A DNA stretch of 64,000 nucleotides from Candidatus Aminicenantota bacterium (GCA_014360015.1 JACIYJ010000006.1:116652-180651), one strand, 5' to 3'; positions 17,402-27,063 are shown, numbered from the stretch's first letter. Numbers and translations: made by a program. The notes: generated by a model from the sequence alone, not told the origin.

Positions 17402-18392
17402 ATGGCTGAAAAAAATCAGATGGGGAATCCTGGGGTGTGCGGCTATTGCTGAGAAAGCCTTCATCCCGGCCATCAAAAAATCAGAAAAGGCTGAGCTGGT
17501 GGCTATAGCTTCTCGCGATCTGACCAAGGCTAAATATTGGGCCGGAAAATATAACATCCGAAAAGCTTATGGCTCCTATGAGGATTTGCTGGCTGACCCG
17601 GAAATAGAGGCCATCTACAATCCACTTCCCAATCATCTTCACCATCCCCTGACAATCAAATCTCTTCAGTCTGGAAAACATGTCCTCTCTGAAAAACCAC
17701 TGGCCCTGACCGCCACCGAAGTTCAGGAAATGTTCGCCGAAGCCGAAAAAAATAACCGCCTGCTGATGGAAGGCTTTATGTACCGCTTCCATCCGCAAAT
17801 AGAAAAAACAATGAAACTGATTCGTTCTGGCGCCATCGGTGAACCGCGTTTGGTTCGCTCAGCTTTCACCTTTATTTTTGACCGCGACCGCAGCAATTAC
17901 CGCTGGCTGCCAGAAATGGGCGGCGGGGCTCTTTATGACGTCGGCTGCTACACCATCAACGCCGCCCGGCTTGTTTTCCAGACTGAGCCTGAAGAAATCA
18001 TAGCCCGCGCCCATCTTGATGAGACGACCGGTGTGGACCTGACCACCTCACTTATCTGTACTTTCTCTGTTCACCGCCAGGCACTTCTTACCTGCAGCTT
18101 TGAACTCGAATTCCAGAGCAGCCTGGAAATTTCCGGCACTAACGGCCGGATTTACCTTGGCCGGGCTTTTTCAGCTAAAAATTTTGAAACCGAAATCCAG
18201 CTGACCAGAGGACAAAAGACGGAGCTGATAAAGTTTGAACCGACTGACCAGTTCCAGCTGATGATAGACCACTTTTGTCTGGCCGCCCAGGGAATTACTA
18301 AACCTTTACTTGATTATCAGGATTCTTGGGGGAATGTTCTGGTCATAGAAAAAAGTTTACCTAAAAACGGTGACGCCCTACGCGTTTCCTGA
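17402..18392 (+). CDS. Gfo/Idh/MocA family dehydrogenase, N-terminus frameshifted, repeat-derived C-terminal tail
   Basis: Cytoplasmic NAD(P)-dependent sugar oxidoreductase, similar in layout to trans-dihydrodiol/1,5-anhydrofructose-type reductases. The conserved N-terminus IRWGILGCAAIAEKAFIPAI (Rossmann) is encoded from 17415, but no ATG is in that frame: the only ATG with a GGAAAG SD, at 17402, is one base out. Removing one A from the A7 run at 17409-17415 gives MAEKIRWGILGCA and a 329-residue protein. EKPLALTA and GGGALYDVGCYTINAARL are intact. The last codons and stop (NGDALRVS) come from a dispersed repeat. Without frame correction only a GTG start at 17499, lacking the cofactor loop, is available. 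Confidence 0.8.
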
Positions 18393-18395
18393 TTT
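18363..18395 (+). repeat. REP-like dispersed repeat, copy D, forming a gene 3' end
   Basis: AAAAACGGTGACGCCCTACG then CGTTTCCTGATTT. Translated in the frame of the preceding dehydrogenase it gives KNGDALRVS and the stop TGA. A GGGACACC-TTAAAAATT module follows at 18421-18439. The rest of the gap to 18602 shows nothing clear. Confidence 0.85.
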
Positions 18396-18602
18396 CTCAG
18401 AGGAAGCGGCGAGAAATTGAGGGACACCTTAAAAATTGAGCAGGGTTCTAACTGTTTGCTTTCTGGCTGAGCTTCCTCGCCGGCCTCAACGCCTCTTGGC
18501 CATAAAGTTTATACATTTTGAACCATACCTGTGATAAGATAACGCTAATGTTTTTTACCGAAAACTCGCCTCGGGCAATTACTCAATTCAGGAGGGTGAA
18601 GG

Positions 18603-20351
18603 ATGCCTCTTAAAGCGTTTAATCCCGGTTTTTCCAGAACGAAGTTAAAGTATTCATTCATTATCCTTTCATTCGCTATCCTGGCCATATCTGCTGCCGC
18701 AATTTTTCTGGTTTCGTGCGCCAGAAAGCCAGAGCCTGCCGACCTGGTCATCATCAACGCTAAGGTTTATACGGTTAATCCGCCTCAACCCTGGGCTGAA
18801 GCCGTAGCCGTGAAGGGTGAGCAGATAGTGTTTGTTGGCCCGACCAAACAGGCCAGAAGATATGCCGGGCCGGCTACCCGCCTTATCGATGCCCGCGGCC
18901 AGCTGCTGCTTCCAGGCTTTCAAGACAGCCATGTCCATTTCGTCAGCGGCTCTTTGAACCTCAACCGCGTGGACCTGGCCGGCACCCGCAGCGTGGAAGA
19001 AATTCAAGAAAGAATCCGCCGCTTCGTGGCTGAACATCCTGACTTAGAGTGGATTCAGGGCCGCGGCTGGATGTATCCGGCTTTCCCGGGCAACATGCCG
19101 CATAAAAAATTCCTGGATGAAGTTGTGCCGGACAAACCGGCTATCATGCGCTGCGCTGACGGCCATACTTCCTGGGTGAACAGCAAAGCCCTGGCTCTGG
19201 CCGGGATAAACAGGAACACGCCTGACCCGCCGGATGGAAAAATCGTCCGGGATGAGCGAGGCGAACCGACCGGAGCCCTTCTTGAGGGGGCCAGCAGTCT
19301 GGTCAGCCGGCTCATTCCTGAGCCGACCGATGAAGAGAAATATGAAGCCCTGGTCCGCGGGATGAAAGAAGCTGTTAGGTGGGGAGTCACGGCTGCTCAT
19401 GGACTTGGCGGTGAGTTCGAAGAGCTGGGGCTTTTGGACAGACTCCGACAGGAAGGCAAACAGACTATCCGCCTGGTTATTACCATGTGGATAGACGAAC
19501 CGGGACCTACTGAAAAGGACTTCCAAGCTTACGCTGAAGCCAGCGCCAAATACCACGACCACTGGCTGGCGGTGCGCGGCGTCAAGCTGATGCTCGACGG
19601 CGTCATCGATTCCGGAACCGGAGCCATGCTCGACCCTTACGAAGAACAAAAAGGCAATCAGGGCAAACTTTTCTGGGAACCTGACGATTACCTCAAAGCT
19701 GTCCTGGAATTCAGCCGCTGCGGCATTCAGGTTTCGACCCATTCCATAGGTGATAAAGCCATCCGCCTTAGTCTTGAAGCCTACGAAAAAGCTCTGAAAG
19801 AGAGCGGCCATCCCGAGCTCCGCCACAAAATTGAACACGTGGAATGTATCGCGGCCGAAGATTTCGTTCGGTTCAACCACCCCGGAATAATCGCCAGCTT
19901 TCAGCCGCTCCATGCCGACCCTGACCCCGTCTGGATGGCGGCCTGGATAAAAAACGTGGGCCCGGAGAGAGCGCAGCGGGCTTTCGCCTGGAAGTCTGTG
20001 CTCAAAGCCGGTGGTCACCTGGCCTTTGGCAGCGACTGGCCGGTGGTGACCATCAACCCCTGGCCCGGCGTTCAGGTAGCTTTAACCCGACAGAGCCTTG
20101 AAGGTTTCCCCGAAGGCGGCTGGATCCCGAAAGAAAAACTTAGCCTGGAAGAGATTATCCACGCTTATACCCTGGGCGGGGCCTACGCTCTCAACGAAGA
20201 AAACCTCCGCGGTTCCATCGAACCTGGCAAGCTGGCAGATATGATTCTGCTTAACCAAAACATTTTCGAAATCCCAGCCAGCCAAATCCACAAAACTGAA
20301 TCTGTTCTGACGGTGGTAGGCGGTCGGATTATGCACCAGGCTGAAAAATAG
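18603..20351 (+). CDS. Lipoprotein amidohydrolase, YtcJ-like
   Basis: Metal-dependent amidohydrolase superfamily member (YtcJ/amidohydrolase_3), 582 residues. The N-terminus has a hydrophobic segment ending in the lipobox LVSC (Cys near residue 39), so it is likely membrane-anchored outside the cytoplasm. Metal-binding features: GFQDSHVHF near residue 104 (HxH), HSIGDKAI, KIEHVE, and AFGSDWPVV near the C-terminus (Asp), followed by the composite beta-sandwich end GSIEPGKLADMILL. Substrate unknown; relatives include formamide, N-acyl or imide hydrolases. GGAGGG is 8 nt upstream of the ATG. Repeat copies D and E flank the gene in opposite orientation. Confidence 0.87.
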   Translation: MPLKAFNPGFSRTKLKYSFIILSFAILAISAAAIFLVSCARKPEPADLVIINAKVYTVNPPQPWAEAVAVKGEQIVFVGPTKQARRYAGPATRLIDARGQLLLPGFQDSHVHFVSGSLNLNRVDLAGTRSVEEIQERIRRFVAEHPDLEWIQGRGWMYPAFPGNMPHKKFLDEVVPDKPAIMRCADGHTSWVNSKALALAGINRNTPDPPDGKIVRDERGEPTGALLEGASSLVSRLIPEPTDEEKYEALVRGMKEAVRWGVTAAHGLGGEFEELGLLDRLRQEGKQTIRLVITMWIDEPGPTEKDFQAYAEASAKYHDHWLAVRGVKLMLDGVIDSGTGAMLDPYEEQKGNQGKLFWEPDDYLKAVLEFSRCGIQVSTHSIGDKAIRLSLEAYEKALKESGHPELRHKIEHVECIAAEDFVRFNHPGIIASFQPLHADPDPVWMAAWIKNVGPERAQRAFAWKSVLKAGGHLAFGSDWPVVTINPWPGVQVALTRQSLEGFPEGGWIPKEKLSLEEIIHAYTLGGAYALNEENLRGSIEPGKLADMILLNQNIFEIPASQIHKTESVLTVVGGRIMHQAEK

Positions 20352-20602
20352 ATTATTTTAGTTTTTTAATTAAATAAAAATTTACACTTTTTTCGATAAA
20401 TGGACGTTCTCTAAAAAATCAATCAACATATATCCTCTCTTTCTTTTAGCTCTTTTTATGTGCGCAGATGGCGTAATCAGGAAAGATTTTAAAAGCCTCC
20501 TGCCCTGATTCCTTGATAAAACAGTCTTTTTACGCCTCTGTATTCTAATAAATATAAAAAAATGAGCGAAAACAGGATACATAAGCTGGCTACTAAATTT
20601 AC

Positions 20603-20656
20603 GATCGGTTCACCACACTTGGGATCGGGGGCGGTTCATTTGGGTCGGTTCATTTT
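20603..20656. repeat. Three short direct repeats of CGGTTCA
   Basis: CGGTTCA occurs at 20606, 20632 and 20646; the last two extend to CGGTTCATTT. They lie in a 426-bp gap (20352-20777) that otherwise holds only repeat copy E. Possibly remains of mobile-element ends; no gene is seen. Confidence 0.4.
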
Positions 20657-20743
20657 ACTTTAGTTGGCTCTCTCCAAAGGCTTCTTCAAAGGTGTTTTGT
20701 GGGTAGGCATCAAGGCGTCCCTTCTTTTACAATACTTCTCCCA

Positions 20744-20799
20744 TAAAAATCAGGAAACGCGTAGAGCGTCACCAGTTTTAATAGGACGGCCCCCGTTTT
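20744..20799 (-). repeat. REP-like dispersed repeat, copy E (double unit)
   Basis: On the minus strand: AAAACGGGGGCCGTCCTATT, then AAAACTGGTGACGCTCTACG, then CGTTTCCTGATTTTT. The first half is a second, related module (GGGGGCCGTCC, cf. GGGGGACGTCC in copy F). The stop codon and the last six residues (KRGPSY) of the adjacent transporter lie inside this repeat. Confidence 0.85.
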
Positions 20800-22154
20800 A
20801 AGGAGGCGAAGATGCCCAGGAAATTGAGGCCGGCAAAGACCGCAAAGCTGAGGCGCAGGCTCTTCAGGAACAGCGGGTAGTTCTCCGGCATAATCCGGAC
20901 GTTGCCCATGACTACAGAGATTATCATCATGGTCAGGCCCAGGCTGAACATCTGGCCCACCATCCTCATTGTGGCCAGCGTGGCTGAAGCTACTCCATAA
21001 TTTTTAGAATCCACCGAACCCATAACTGCGTTGGTATTGGGAGAGGAAAACAGTCCGAAACCGGTTCCCAGAAAAACCAGTCCCAGAACTATCAAGGTCA
21101 GTTGAGTATGTGGATTGATAAAAGAAAGGGCCGCAAGCCCCATTACCGTCAGTCCCATCCCGGCTGAAGCCAGAACCCGCGGCTCAATCCGGTCCGAAGC
21201 CTTGCCGGTAATCGGCGAACAGATGGCCTGAACCACTGGCTGGGCAATCAAAATCAGCCCGGCTGTTCTTGGGGGAAAACCATAGATGTATTGAAGATAA
21301 AGGCTCAGCAAATAGCCAACAGCAAAGGTTGAGCTGTAATTTATTAAGGCCGCCAGGTTGGAAAAAGCGAAGACCCGGTTTTTCCTGAATAAACCGGTTT
21401 CAAACACTGGATAGGCCTGACGGCTTTCAAAAAAGAAAAACAAAACCAAAAGCGCCACGCCAGCCAGAACCAGAAAGAAGCCATTGGCAGCCGGCAGCCT
21501 GGAAAAACCGAGCATGAAACAAATCAGAGCAGCACCGTAAATCAACGAGCCTTTCAAATCAAAGCCAGGATAAGCCCTGCTTTTCTGCTGATTGTCATCT
21601 TTATAAGCTCTTAAAACAAAGAACAGAGCTGCCAGACCAGGCAGCAGAGCCACAAAAAAGATGCTCCGCCAACCAAACTGCTGGACCAGAAAACCGCCAG
21701 CCACCGGCCCCAGTGAAAGCCCCGTATAAGTGGCCGCAGTGTTAATACCCAGAACCTGGCCTCTATTTTCAGGCGGGAAATTAGAAGTCAGCAGGGCAAT
21801 GCCGGTGGAAAAAATCATGGCGCCACCGATACCCTGAATCAACCGGAAGATGATCAAAGAAACACCGGAAAAAGCCAGCCCGCTCAGCAGCGTCCCCAAA
21901 AGAAACGTAATAATGCCTGTGACGAAGATTCGTCTCCGGCCGATTAAATCGGCCAGCTTGCCCATCGGGACCAGAAAGACCGCTGTGGTCAGGAGATAAG
22001 CTGTTACCGTCCAGCCGAGAGTTATAGAGCTTAGTTTAAAAGTCCTGGCCATATCTGGCAGAGCCAGGTTTACAGCTGAACCCATAAACGGAGTCAAGAA
22101 GGAAGTCAGGGTAGAGGCCAGCAGAATAAATTTTTTCTCAGCGGTTAATTGCAT
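20778..22154 (-). CDS. MFS transporter, DHA2-type drug/metabolite exporter
   Basis: Proton-driven major facilitator, 458 residues, inner membrane. Many hydrophobic segments; motif [14 protein letters not shown] after TM2, [13 protein letters not shown] in TM4 and the TM5 antiporter motif with GPVAGGFLV point to the DHA2 (EmrB/QacA-like) group, probably with 14 segments although it is short for that group. Substrate unknown. The C-terminal KRGPSY is encoded by a dispersed repeat, so the original end may have been lost; only the extreme tail is affected. No partner adaptor or outer-membrane gene is adjacent. Confidence 0.85.
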   Translation of the reverse strand: MQLTAEKKFILLASTLTSFLTPFMGSAVNLALPDMARTFKLSSITLGWTVTAYLLTTAVFLVPMGKLADLIGRRRIFVTGIITFLLGTLLSGLAFSGVSLIIFRLIQGIGGAMIFSTGIALLTSNFPPENRGQVLGINTAATYTGLSLGPVAGGFLVQQFGWRSIFFVALLPGLAALFFVLRAYKDDNQQKSRAYPGFDLKGSLIYGAALICFMLGFSRLPAANGFFLVLAGVALLVLFFFFESRQAYPVFETGLFRKNRVFAFSNLAALINYSSTFAVGYLLSLYLQYIYGFPPRTAGLILIAQPVVQAICSPITGKASDRIEPRVLASAGMGLTVMGLAALSFINPHTQLTLIVLGLVFLGTGFGLFSSPNTNAVMGSVDSKNYGVASATLATMRMVGQMFSLGLTMMIISVVMGNVRIMPENYPLFLKSLRLSFAVFAGLNFLGIFASLKRGPSY

Positions 22155-22336
22155 CTTTTCAGTTCATCCTGTGCTTAAATCAGGTTTTTGTCATGATAAA
22201 TTACCATTTTATCCTTCCTCTGGCAAACAGGTTAAGTGCTTAATTTTTAATTTTGAGCTAACTGCCCTTCATTTTTTCTCCGGCTGGTCTATAATGTTTT
22301 TGTTCAAACCAAAAATCCATTGCTGGAGACCAAACC

Positions 22337-22630
22337 ATGGTCATCGCCGAATTTTCTATCTTTCCCACTTCTGAAGGCTCATCAGTTAGCCGCTATGTCA
22401 AAGAGGTCATAAAGGTCATCGAAAGTTCAGGTCTGCACTCGGAAACAGGTGCTATGTCCACTACCATAGAAGCACCGGACTTAGCTTCCGTCCTGAAGGT
22501 GGTTGAAGATTGCCACCGGCTCTTAATAGAGATGGGCGTCCGCCGGATTCACATCGACCTTCGGGTTGACCACCGTCTTGATAAAGAAGCTACCATAGAC
22601 AGCAAACTGAAAGCTGTCGGTAAAAGATAA
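22337..22630 (+). CDS. MTH1187 family thiamine-binding protein
   Basis: Small ferredoxin-fold protein (97 residues) of the MTH1187/YkoF-like group (DUF77), thought to bind thiamine or its precursors in the cytoplasm. Typical segments: IAEFSIFPTSEGSSVSRYV at the start, GAMSTTIEAPDLASVL, GVRRIHIDLRVDHR. GGAG lies 9 nt before the ATG and a TATAAT at 22291-22296 may be the -10. No TPP riboswitch was recognised upstream. nrdJ follows 42 nt later and may be co-transcribed. Confidence 0.9.
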   Translation: MVIAEFSIFPTSEGSSVSRYVKEVIKVIESSGLHSETGAMSTTIEAPDLASVLKVVEDCHRLLIEMGVRRIHIDLRVDHRLDKEATIDSKLKAVGKR

Positions 22631-22672
22631 GCCACAGCCGGCAACAGGGCTGAATCAAAAAAGGAGGTAATC

Positions 22673-24766
22673 ATGGTTCCCTTAAAAAATGAAGGGTTTT
22701 CGCCCAACGCCATGAAAATTCTCAGAGCTCGCTATTTTATGAAAAATGAAAAAGGTGAATTCATAGATAAAAAGCCATCTGACCTTTTCCGGCGGGTGGC
22801 TGATTATATCGCCTCAGCTGAAAAAACAAAAGACGAGCAGAAGGAGTGGGCTGATAAATTCTTTAAAGCTATGATGGACCGCGATTTCATGCCCAACAGT
22901 CCCACTCTGACTGGAGCCGGGCGTGATATGTGTTTGAGCGCCTGTTTTGTCCTGCCGATTGAAGATTCGATGGAATCAATCTTTGATGCCGTGAAAAATG
23001 CAGCTTTGGTTCACAAAGAAGGCGGCGGAACCGGTTTTGATTTCAGCCAGCTCAGGCCAAAGGGAAGTTTTGTTCGCAAGACCCAGGGCGTGGCCTCCGG
23101 TCCGGTATCTTTTCTTAAAGTCATCGACGCAGCCACCGAAGCTGTCAAGCAAGGTGGAACCAGGCGCGGGGCCAATATCGGCATCCTGCGTGTAGACCAT
23201 CCTGACATCGAAGAATTCATCACCATGAAGCGCGACGGCAAAACCCTCAACAATTTCAACATTTCGGTGGCCATAACTGAGGAATTCATGCAAGCCCTGA
23301 AGCATGACGGCCATTACTGGCTTTATAATCCATACCTCAAGAAAAAAACGGTGAAGAAAAAAGCCCGGGACATCTTCAAGCTGATCGTGGAATCGGCCTG
23401 GGCTGTGGGCGACCCTGGTTTGATTTTCATCGACCGGATAAATCAATTTAACCCCACCCGAGAGCTTGGACCCATCACTGCTACCAACCCCTGCGGCGAG
23501 CAGCCGCTTCATCCTTACGAATCGTGCAACCTCGGCTCGATCAACGTTTCTAATTTCTATGCACCGGGAAAACCTGACGATTTCGACTGGGAAAGATTCG
23601 CCGACCTGATCGAACTGGCGGTCCGCTTCCTGGATAACGTCATCGATGTTAATAAATACCCTCTCCCTCAGATTGCTGAAATGACCAGAGCCAACAGGCG
23701 CATTGGTCTGGGAATTATGGGCTGGGCTGACTTGCTCATCAAGAAAAAACTGCGTTACGACTCGCCTGAAGCCCTGGCTTTTGCTGAAAAACTGGCTTCT
23801 TTTATGAGGCAGAGGGCTGACCTCGAGAGCGAAAAACTTGGCGAGTTTAAAGGCAATTTCCCGAATATTGATAAATCCATCTACAAAGGCAAAAAACGGC
23901 GCAATGCTACGGTGCTGACCATTGCCCCCACCGGAACGATTTCTCGAATCGCCGGTTGCTCCAGTTCGATTGAACCGATTTTTGCTTTTGAATTCGTCAG
24001 CAAAATTCTGGATGGCGAGATAAAAGACGTCCATCCACTCTATGAAGAATGGAAAAATGAACATCCTGATGAGCCTGTGCCCGAATACTTTGTTACAGCT
24101 CATGAAATTCCATATGAAGGTCACATCAGGATGCAGGCAGCTTTTCAGAAGTATGTGGATAATTCCGTTTCCAAGACGATTAATCTACCCAACAAAGCCA
24201 CAGTGGATGATGTGGAGAAGGCTTTTCTTCTGGCTTATGAGCTGGGCACCAAAGGAATCACTGTTTACCGCGACGGGAGTAAAGCTGAGCAGGTGCTGTA
24301 TGCAACGGCTGCCCAGCAGAAACTCACTCCCAGAGAAAGGCCCATCAGTCTGCCCTCTGTCACCGATAAAATAAAAACTGGGTTGGGCAATCTTTATGTC
24401 ACTATTACTTTCCTTGACGGTAAACCCTTTGAAGTCTTTACTTCCATTGGTAAAAGCGGTTATTCGACCATGGCTGATGCTGAAGCCATAGGCCGGCTCA
24501 TCTCCTTAGCTCTTAGAAGCGGCGTTGACCCGAAAGAAGTCATTCTACAGCTCAAGGGGATCGGCGGCAGCGAGCCTATCTTTACCGAAGGCGGACTGGT
24601 GCAGTCAATTCCGGATGCCGTGGCCAAAGTGCTGGAACGCCACTTAGGTGAAGTCAAAGAAAATCGCCGTGACTTACTAAAAGACATTTGCCCGGTGTGC
24701 GGAGCCACTTTGCCCGACGAAAAATGTCCGATCTGTCCCAACTGCGGCTGGAACAAATGCTCCTGA
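22673..24766 (+). CDS. nrdJ: Adenosylcobalamin-dependent ribonucleotide reductase (class II)
   Basis: Reduces ribonucleotides for DNA synthesis without oxygen, using B12. The 697-residue protein has NSPTLTGAG near residue 79, GGGTGFDFSQLRP, the catalytic loop NPCGEQPLHPYESCNLGSIN near residue 276 (Cys, Glu), PTGTISRIAGCSSSIEP, a TSCPD-like C-terminal part and a final zinc-ribbon CPVCGATLPDEKCPICPNCG. Cys-rich C-termini re-reduce the active site. AAGGAGG precedes the ATG. It implies cobalamin availability; no cobalamin synthesis gene or riboswitch is in the window. Confidence 0.94.
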   Translation: MVPLKNEGFSPNAMKILRARYFMKNEKGEFIDKKPSDLFRRVADYIASAEKTKDEQKEWADKFFKAMMDRDFMPNSPTLTGAGRDMCLSACFVLPIEDSMESIFDAVKNAALVHKEGGGTGFDFSQLRPKGSFVRKTQGVASGPVSFLKVIDAATEAVKQGGTRRGANIGILRVDHPDIEEFITMKRDGKTLNNFNISVAITEEFMQALKHDGHYWLYNPYLKKKTVKKKARDIFKLIVESAWAVGDPGLIFIDRINQFNPTRELGPITATNPCGEQPLHPYESCNLGSINVSNFYAPGKPDDFDWERFADLIELAVRFLDNVIDVNKYPLPQIAEMTRANRRIGLGIMGWADLLIKKKLRYDSPEALAFAEKLASFMRQRADLESEKLGEFKGNFPNIDKSIYKGKKRRNATVLTIAPTGTISRIAGCSSSIEPIFAFEFVSKILDGEIKDVHPLYEEWKNEHPDEPVPEYFVTAHEIPYEGHIRMQAAFQKYVDNSVSKTINLPNKATVDDVEKAFLLAYELGTKGITVYRDGSKAEQVLYATAAQQKLTPRERPISLPSVTDKIKTGLGNLYVTITFLDGKPFEVFTSIGKSGYSTMADAEAIGRLISLALRSGVDPKEVILQLKGIGGSEPIFTEGGLVQSIPDAVAKVLERHLGEVKENRRDLLKDICPVCGATLPDEKCPICPNCGWNKCS

Positions 24767-24837
24767 GCCTCAGAAGGAATTAAGCAGAACAGAAAATTTA
24801 AGTTAACTGAAGAAAAGGGCTCTGATTACCACAAGGT

Positions 24838-24996
24838 TCAGAGAAGAAGATATTTTCTGATGACCACTTCTTTTCCTTCTACAGCCAGCTGATAAACCTG
24901 CCCGTCAGGTGTAATCCTTACCAGAAAGAAGTTTCCAAAATTTTTTACCAGACCGTTTCTTTTTAACAACTGAAGAGTAACTGGCGTATTCTTCAT
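24838..24996 (-). CDS. Small hypothetical protein (52 residues)
   Basis: An open frame in an otherwise empty 302-bp gap downstream of nrdJ. It encodes a balanced, protein-like sequence beginning MKNTPVTLQLLKRNGLVKNF and containing GNFFLVRITPDGQVYQLAVE, which suggests beta-strands. A stop codon shortly upstream fixes the ATG at 24996. No SD is seen and I do not recognise a family, so it could be a remnant or a chance frame. Confidence 0.35.
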   Translation of the reverse strand: MKNTPVTLQLLKRNGLVKNFGNFFLVRITPDGQVYQLAVEGKEVVIRKYLLL

Positions 24997-25068
24997 GCCC
25001 GGTATTACGGATGTTTGGGTTTATATTCATAAAGAGATTGAACCATCATTATTGGCCTGAGTATACTA

Positions 25069-25311
25069 ATGAAGTCATGCGGGCAGGCAATCGAACAGAT
25101 GAAAATTTTGCTCAGGATCGTTATAATCGGGGCAATTTTAATTTGGCTGGTCTTTGATCTCACCTTAACCTACAAAGGCATTTTGAACTGGCAGGATGAA
25201 ATCCTGGAGGAAATGGCTGATAGGATTAAAACTGGCATGACCCAAGAAGAAGTCAGAAAAATCATGAGCCCGCCCCGCTATGAGATAACAGTGGATCCGG
25301 GTTTATTTTAA
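25069..25311 (+). CDS. Small membrane protein with a BamE/SmpA-like segment, possibly frameshifted
   Basis: 80 residues: a hydrophobic helix (ILLRIVIIGAILIWLVFDLT) and then RIKTGMTQEEVRKIMSPPRYE, which resembles the start of BamE/SmpA-type domains (GMTxxEVxxxxGxP). It ends abruptly after DPGLF. The next frame continues without a start as another hydrophobic helix (SYIISGIVAFLYLFLDWRL) to a stop at 25469, so the intact gene may have covered 25069-25469 with two membrane helices. The ATG at 25099 is an alternative start. Function unknown. Confidence 0.45.
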   Translation: MKSCGQAIEQMKILLRIVIIGAILIWLVFDLTLTYKGILNWQDEILEEMADRIKTGMTQEEVRKIMSPPRYEITVDPGLF

Positions 25312-25643
25312 TTTCTTACATAATCTCTGGAATTGTGGCCTTTCTGTATCTGTTTCTCGACTGGCGGCTGGCCCGCCAGCAGGCAAGCTGCCCCAAATCC
25401 ACTCCAGTCCCAGGTCTGCAACCACCCCAGCCTGCTGATAATATAAGGATAAGGCTACATGTGAGTTAAGACATGATATTCAGATAAAGGGGAAAGGGGG
25501 AATATGTGGAAGCGGCGTAGGAAAAAGTTGGAGATTTCCGGTGTGACTGCTGATACTGACTGGCAATCAATAAAAATTATTGCCAGCTCTGCTTTTACTT
25601 TAATATTCAAAAAGAGAAGTGTAATAAATATTTAACAAGCCTA

Positions 25644-25672
25644 TTGACAAAATATCTGACATTTAATAGATT
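25644..25672 (+). promoter_or_regulatory. Promoter of the toxin-antitoxin operon
   Basis: -35 TTGACA (25644-25649), 17-bp spacer, -10 TAGATT (25667-25672). TGACA occurs twice (25645 and 25657), on the same face about one helical turn apart, a possible direct-repeat operator for the HTH antitoxin. The leader to the ATG is about 65 nt. The remaining gap from 25470 shows no gene. Confidence 0.65.
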
Positions 25673-25741
25673 TATTAACGATAAGAACCCAAAAAACGCT
25701 TGAAGGCAGGTAGTATTTACTTTTAAAAAAGGAATAAAATT

Positions 25742-26524
25742 ATGAATTCCTTAGCCAAACTTATAAGGGAGCTAAGAGAAAAGAACGGCTTCAGCCAGGA
25801 ATATGTGGCTAAGCATCTGGGCCTTTCACGTCCTACTTATATTCAGATCGAACAAGGAAAAAGAGAGTTGACCCTGACTGAGGCCCGAAAGCTGGCAGCA
25901 CTTTTTGGAATCAAGGCAGAACAACTGCTGGAAACTAAAATTGCCGGTCCAAAGGTGATTTTTGAAAAGGTTGAACCCTATCAAAATCCAAACGAGCCGC
26001 AGGTCAGGATAATTATGTCCCGGGCTAATGTCAAAAAATTTAAAGAGGTCCTGTTATATGTCTTAAGCAAGATTGGGGCCAAGCCGAATATCGGAGAAAC
26101 CGCTCTTTATAAAATTCTTTACTTCATCGATTTCGATTATTATGAAAAATACGAAGAACAATTGACCGGGGCCCGCTATCTAAGAAATCATTTCGGCCCG
26201 ACTCCCATTGAATTCAAAAAAATAATAGAAGAAATGGAAAGGGATAGGGAAATTCTAAGGATTAAGAATAAATATTTTCAATATGACCAAAAGAAATACC
26301 TTCCCCTTAGAGAGCCCAACCTGAATATTTTATCGGCGAGGGAGATTAAACATATTGATGAAGTTCTGGCCAGACTGGCTGATAAAAACGCCAAAGAGCT
26401 TACCGATTATGCTCATACCGATATTCCCTGGTTGGTTCACAAAGACGGGGAAATTATCAGCTATGAAAGCGTTTTTTACCGGGACGTGGAACATTCAGTA
26501 AGAAATTATCAGGATGAACTTTAA
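25742..26524 (+). CDS. HTH-Panacea (DUF4065) antitoxin
   Basis: 260 residues in two domains. Residues about 5-60 are an Xre-type helix-turn-helix (ELREKNGFSQEYVAKHLGLS, then RPTYIQIEQGKREL). Residues about 110-250 match the Panacea/SocA-like domain: KILYFIDFDYYEKYEEQLTG, RNHFGPTP and YAHTDIPWLV. Panacea domains are known antitoxins that swap between many toxin families; the HTH probably autoregulates. AAAGGA precedes the ATG. It overlaps the next gene by 11 nt, so production is coupled. Confidence 0.87.
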   Translation: MNSLAKLIRELREKNGFSQEYVAKHLGLSRPTYIQIEQGKRELTLTEARKLAALFGIKAEQLLETKIAGPKVIFEKVEPYQNPNEPQVRIIMSRANVKKFKEVLLYVLSKIGAKPNIGETALYKILYFIDFDYYEKYEEQLTGARYLRNHFGPTPIEFKKIIEEMERDREILRIKNKYFQYDQKKYLPLREPNLNILSAREIKHIDEVLARLADKNAKELTDYAHTDIPWLVHKDGEIISYESVFYRDVEHSVRNYQDEL

Positions 26525-26861
26525 AGAAACTCCAGAATTCCAGAAAGAGTTTAAACGCCTGAAGAAAAAATATCTGTCTCTTGATGAAGACCTGGCTGAG
26601 TTTAAGAAAATTGTTTCCTGCTTCCCCATGGGAAGCGGTAAGCATTTTGCCGTCTTAACTCAACAATACGGTATTCAGACTGTAAAGGCTCGATTTTTCT
26701 GCCGCTATCTTAAAGGAAGTTCGCTCAGATTAATCTATGCTTACAATGAAAGAGAGCGGTGGATTGAGTTCATTGAAATTTACAGCAAGAATGAACAGAA
26801 AAAAGAAAATTCAGACATGATGAAAGATTATCTAAAAGCGATAAGAAAAAGCCATTTTTAA
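26514..26861 (+). CDS. RelE/ParE-fold toxin-like protein
   Basis: 115 residues, basic, beginning MNFKETPEFQKEFKRLKKKY, a pattern of RelE/ParE/HigB-type toxins (substrate-facing first helices), with VKARFFCRYLKGSSLRLIY and WIEFIEIYSKNEQKKE as central and C-terminal strands; the final Lys/Arg-rich tail ends the fold. The role as an mRNA interferase or gyrase poison is inferred from the fold and from its pairing with the Panacea antitoxin. The start overlaps the antitoxin by 11 nt. Confidence 0.78.
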   Translation: MNFKETPEFQKEFKRLKKKYLSLDEDLAEFKKIVSCFPMGSGKHFAVLTQQYGIQTVKARFFCRYLKGSSLRLIYAYNERERWIEFIEIYSKNEQKKENSDMMKDYLKAIRKSHF

Positions 26862-26894
26862 AAAACCAGAGGCAATTTGGCAATATCCTAATTA

Positions 26895-27063
26895 TCCCTC
26901 GATAAGGCCATTGTGTCCGGCCCGTTCACCCTCAACCAGGATATGTTTAAACGCCCCGGAGTTCCTATTACTGGGAAGCCCTCGGAGACTGAAAAAGTCC
27001 GGGATATACCAATAATTCAACACCACAGATTAATGAACTGGCCAAGATGAAAGCCGGTTTATA
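26895..27063 (+). pseudogene. Possible decayed coding remnant
   Basis: Behind the toxin gene an open stretch reads LDKAIVSGPFTLNQDMFKRP and on through VPITGKPSETEKVRD with no start codon and a stop about 50 codons on; a second frame gives STPQINELAKMKAGL then stop. The composition is protein-like but I cannot name the family. The rest of the gap to 27451 is AT-rich and holds no gene I can support. Confidence 0.3.

Noticed and set aside
19044..20018. Long open frame on the minus strand under the amidohydrolase gene
   Set aside because: No family-like sequence, no SD; the plus strand codes for a complete amidohydrolase. It is a by-product of GC-rich codon use.
22976..24124. 382-codon open frame antisense to nrdJ
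   Set aside because: Shadow of a highly conserved gene; low-complexity, no recognisable domain.
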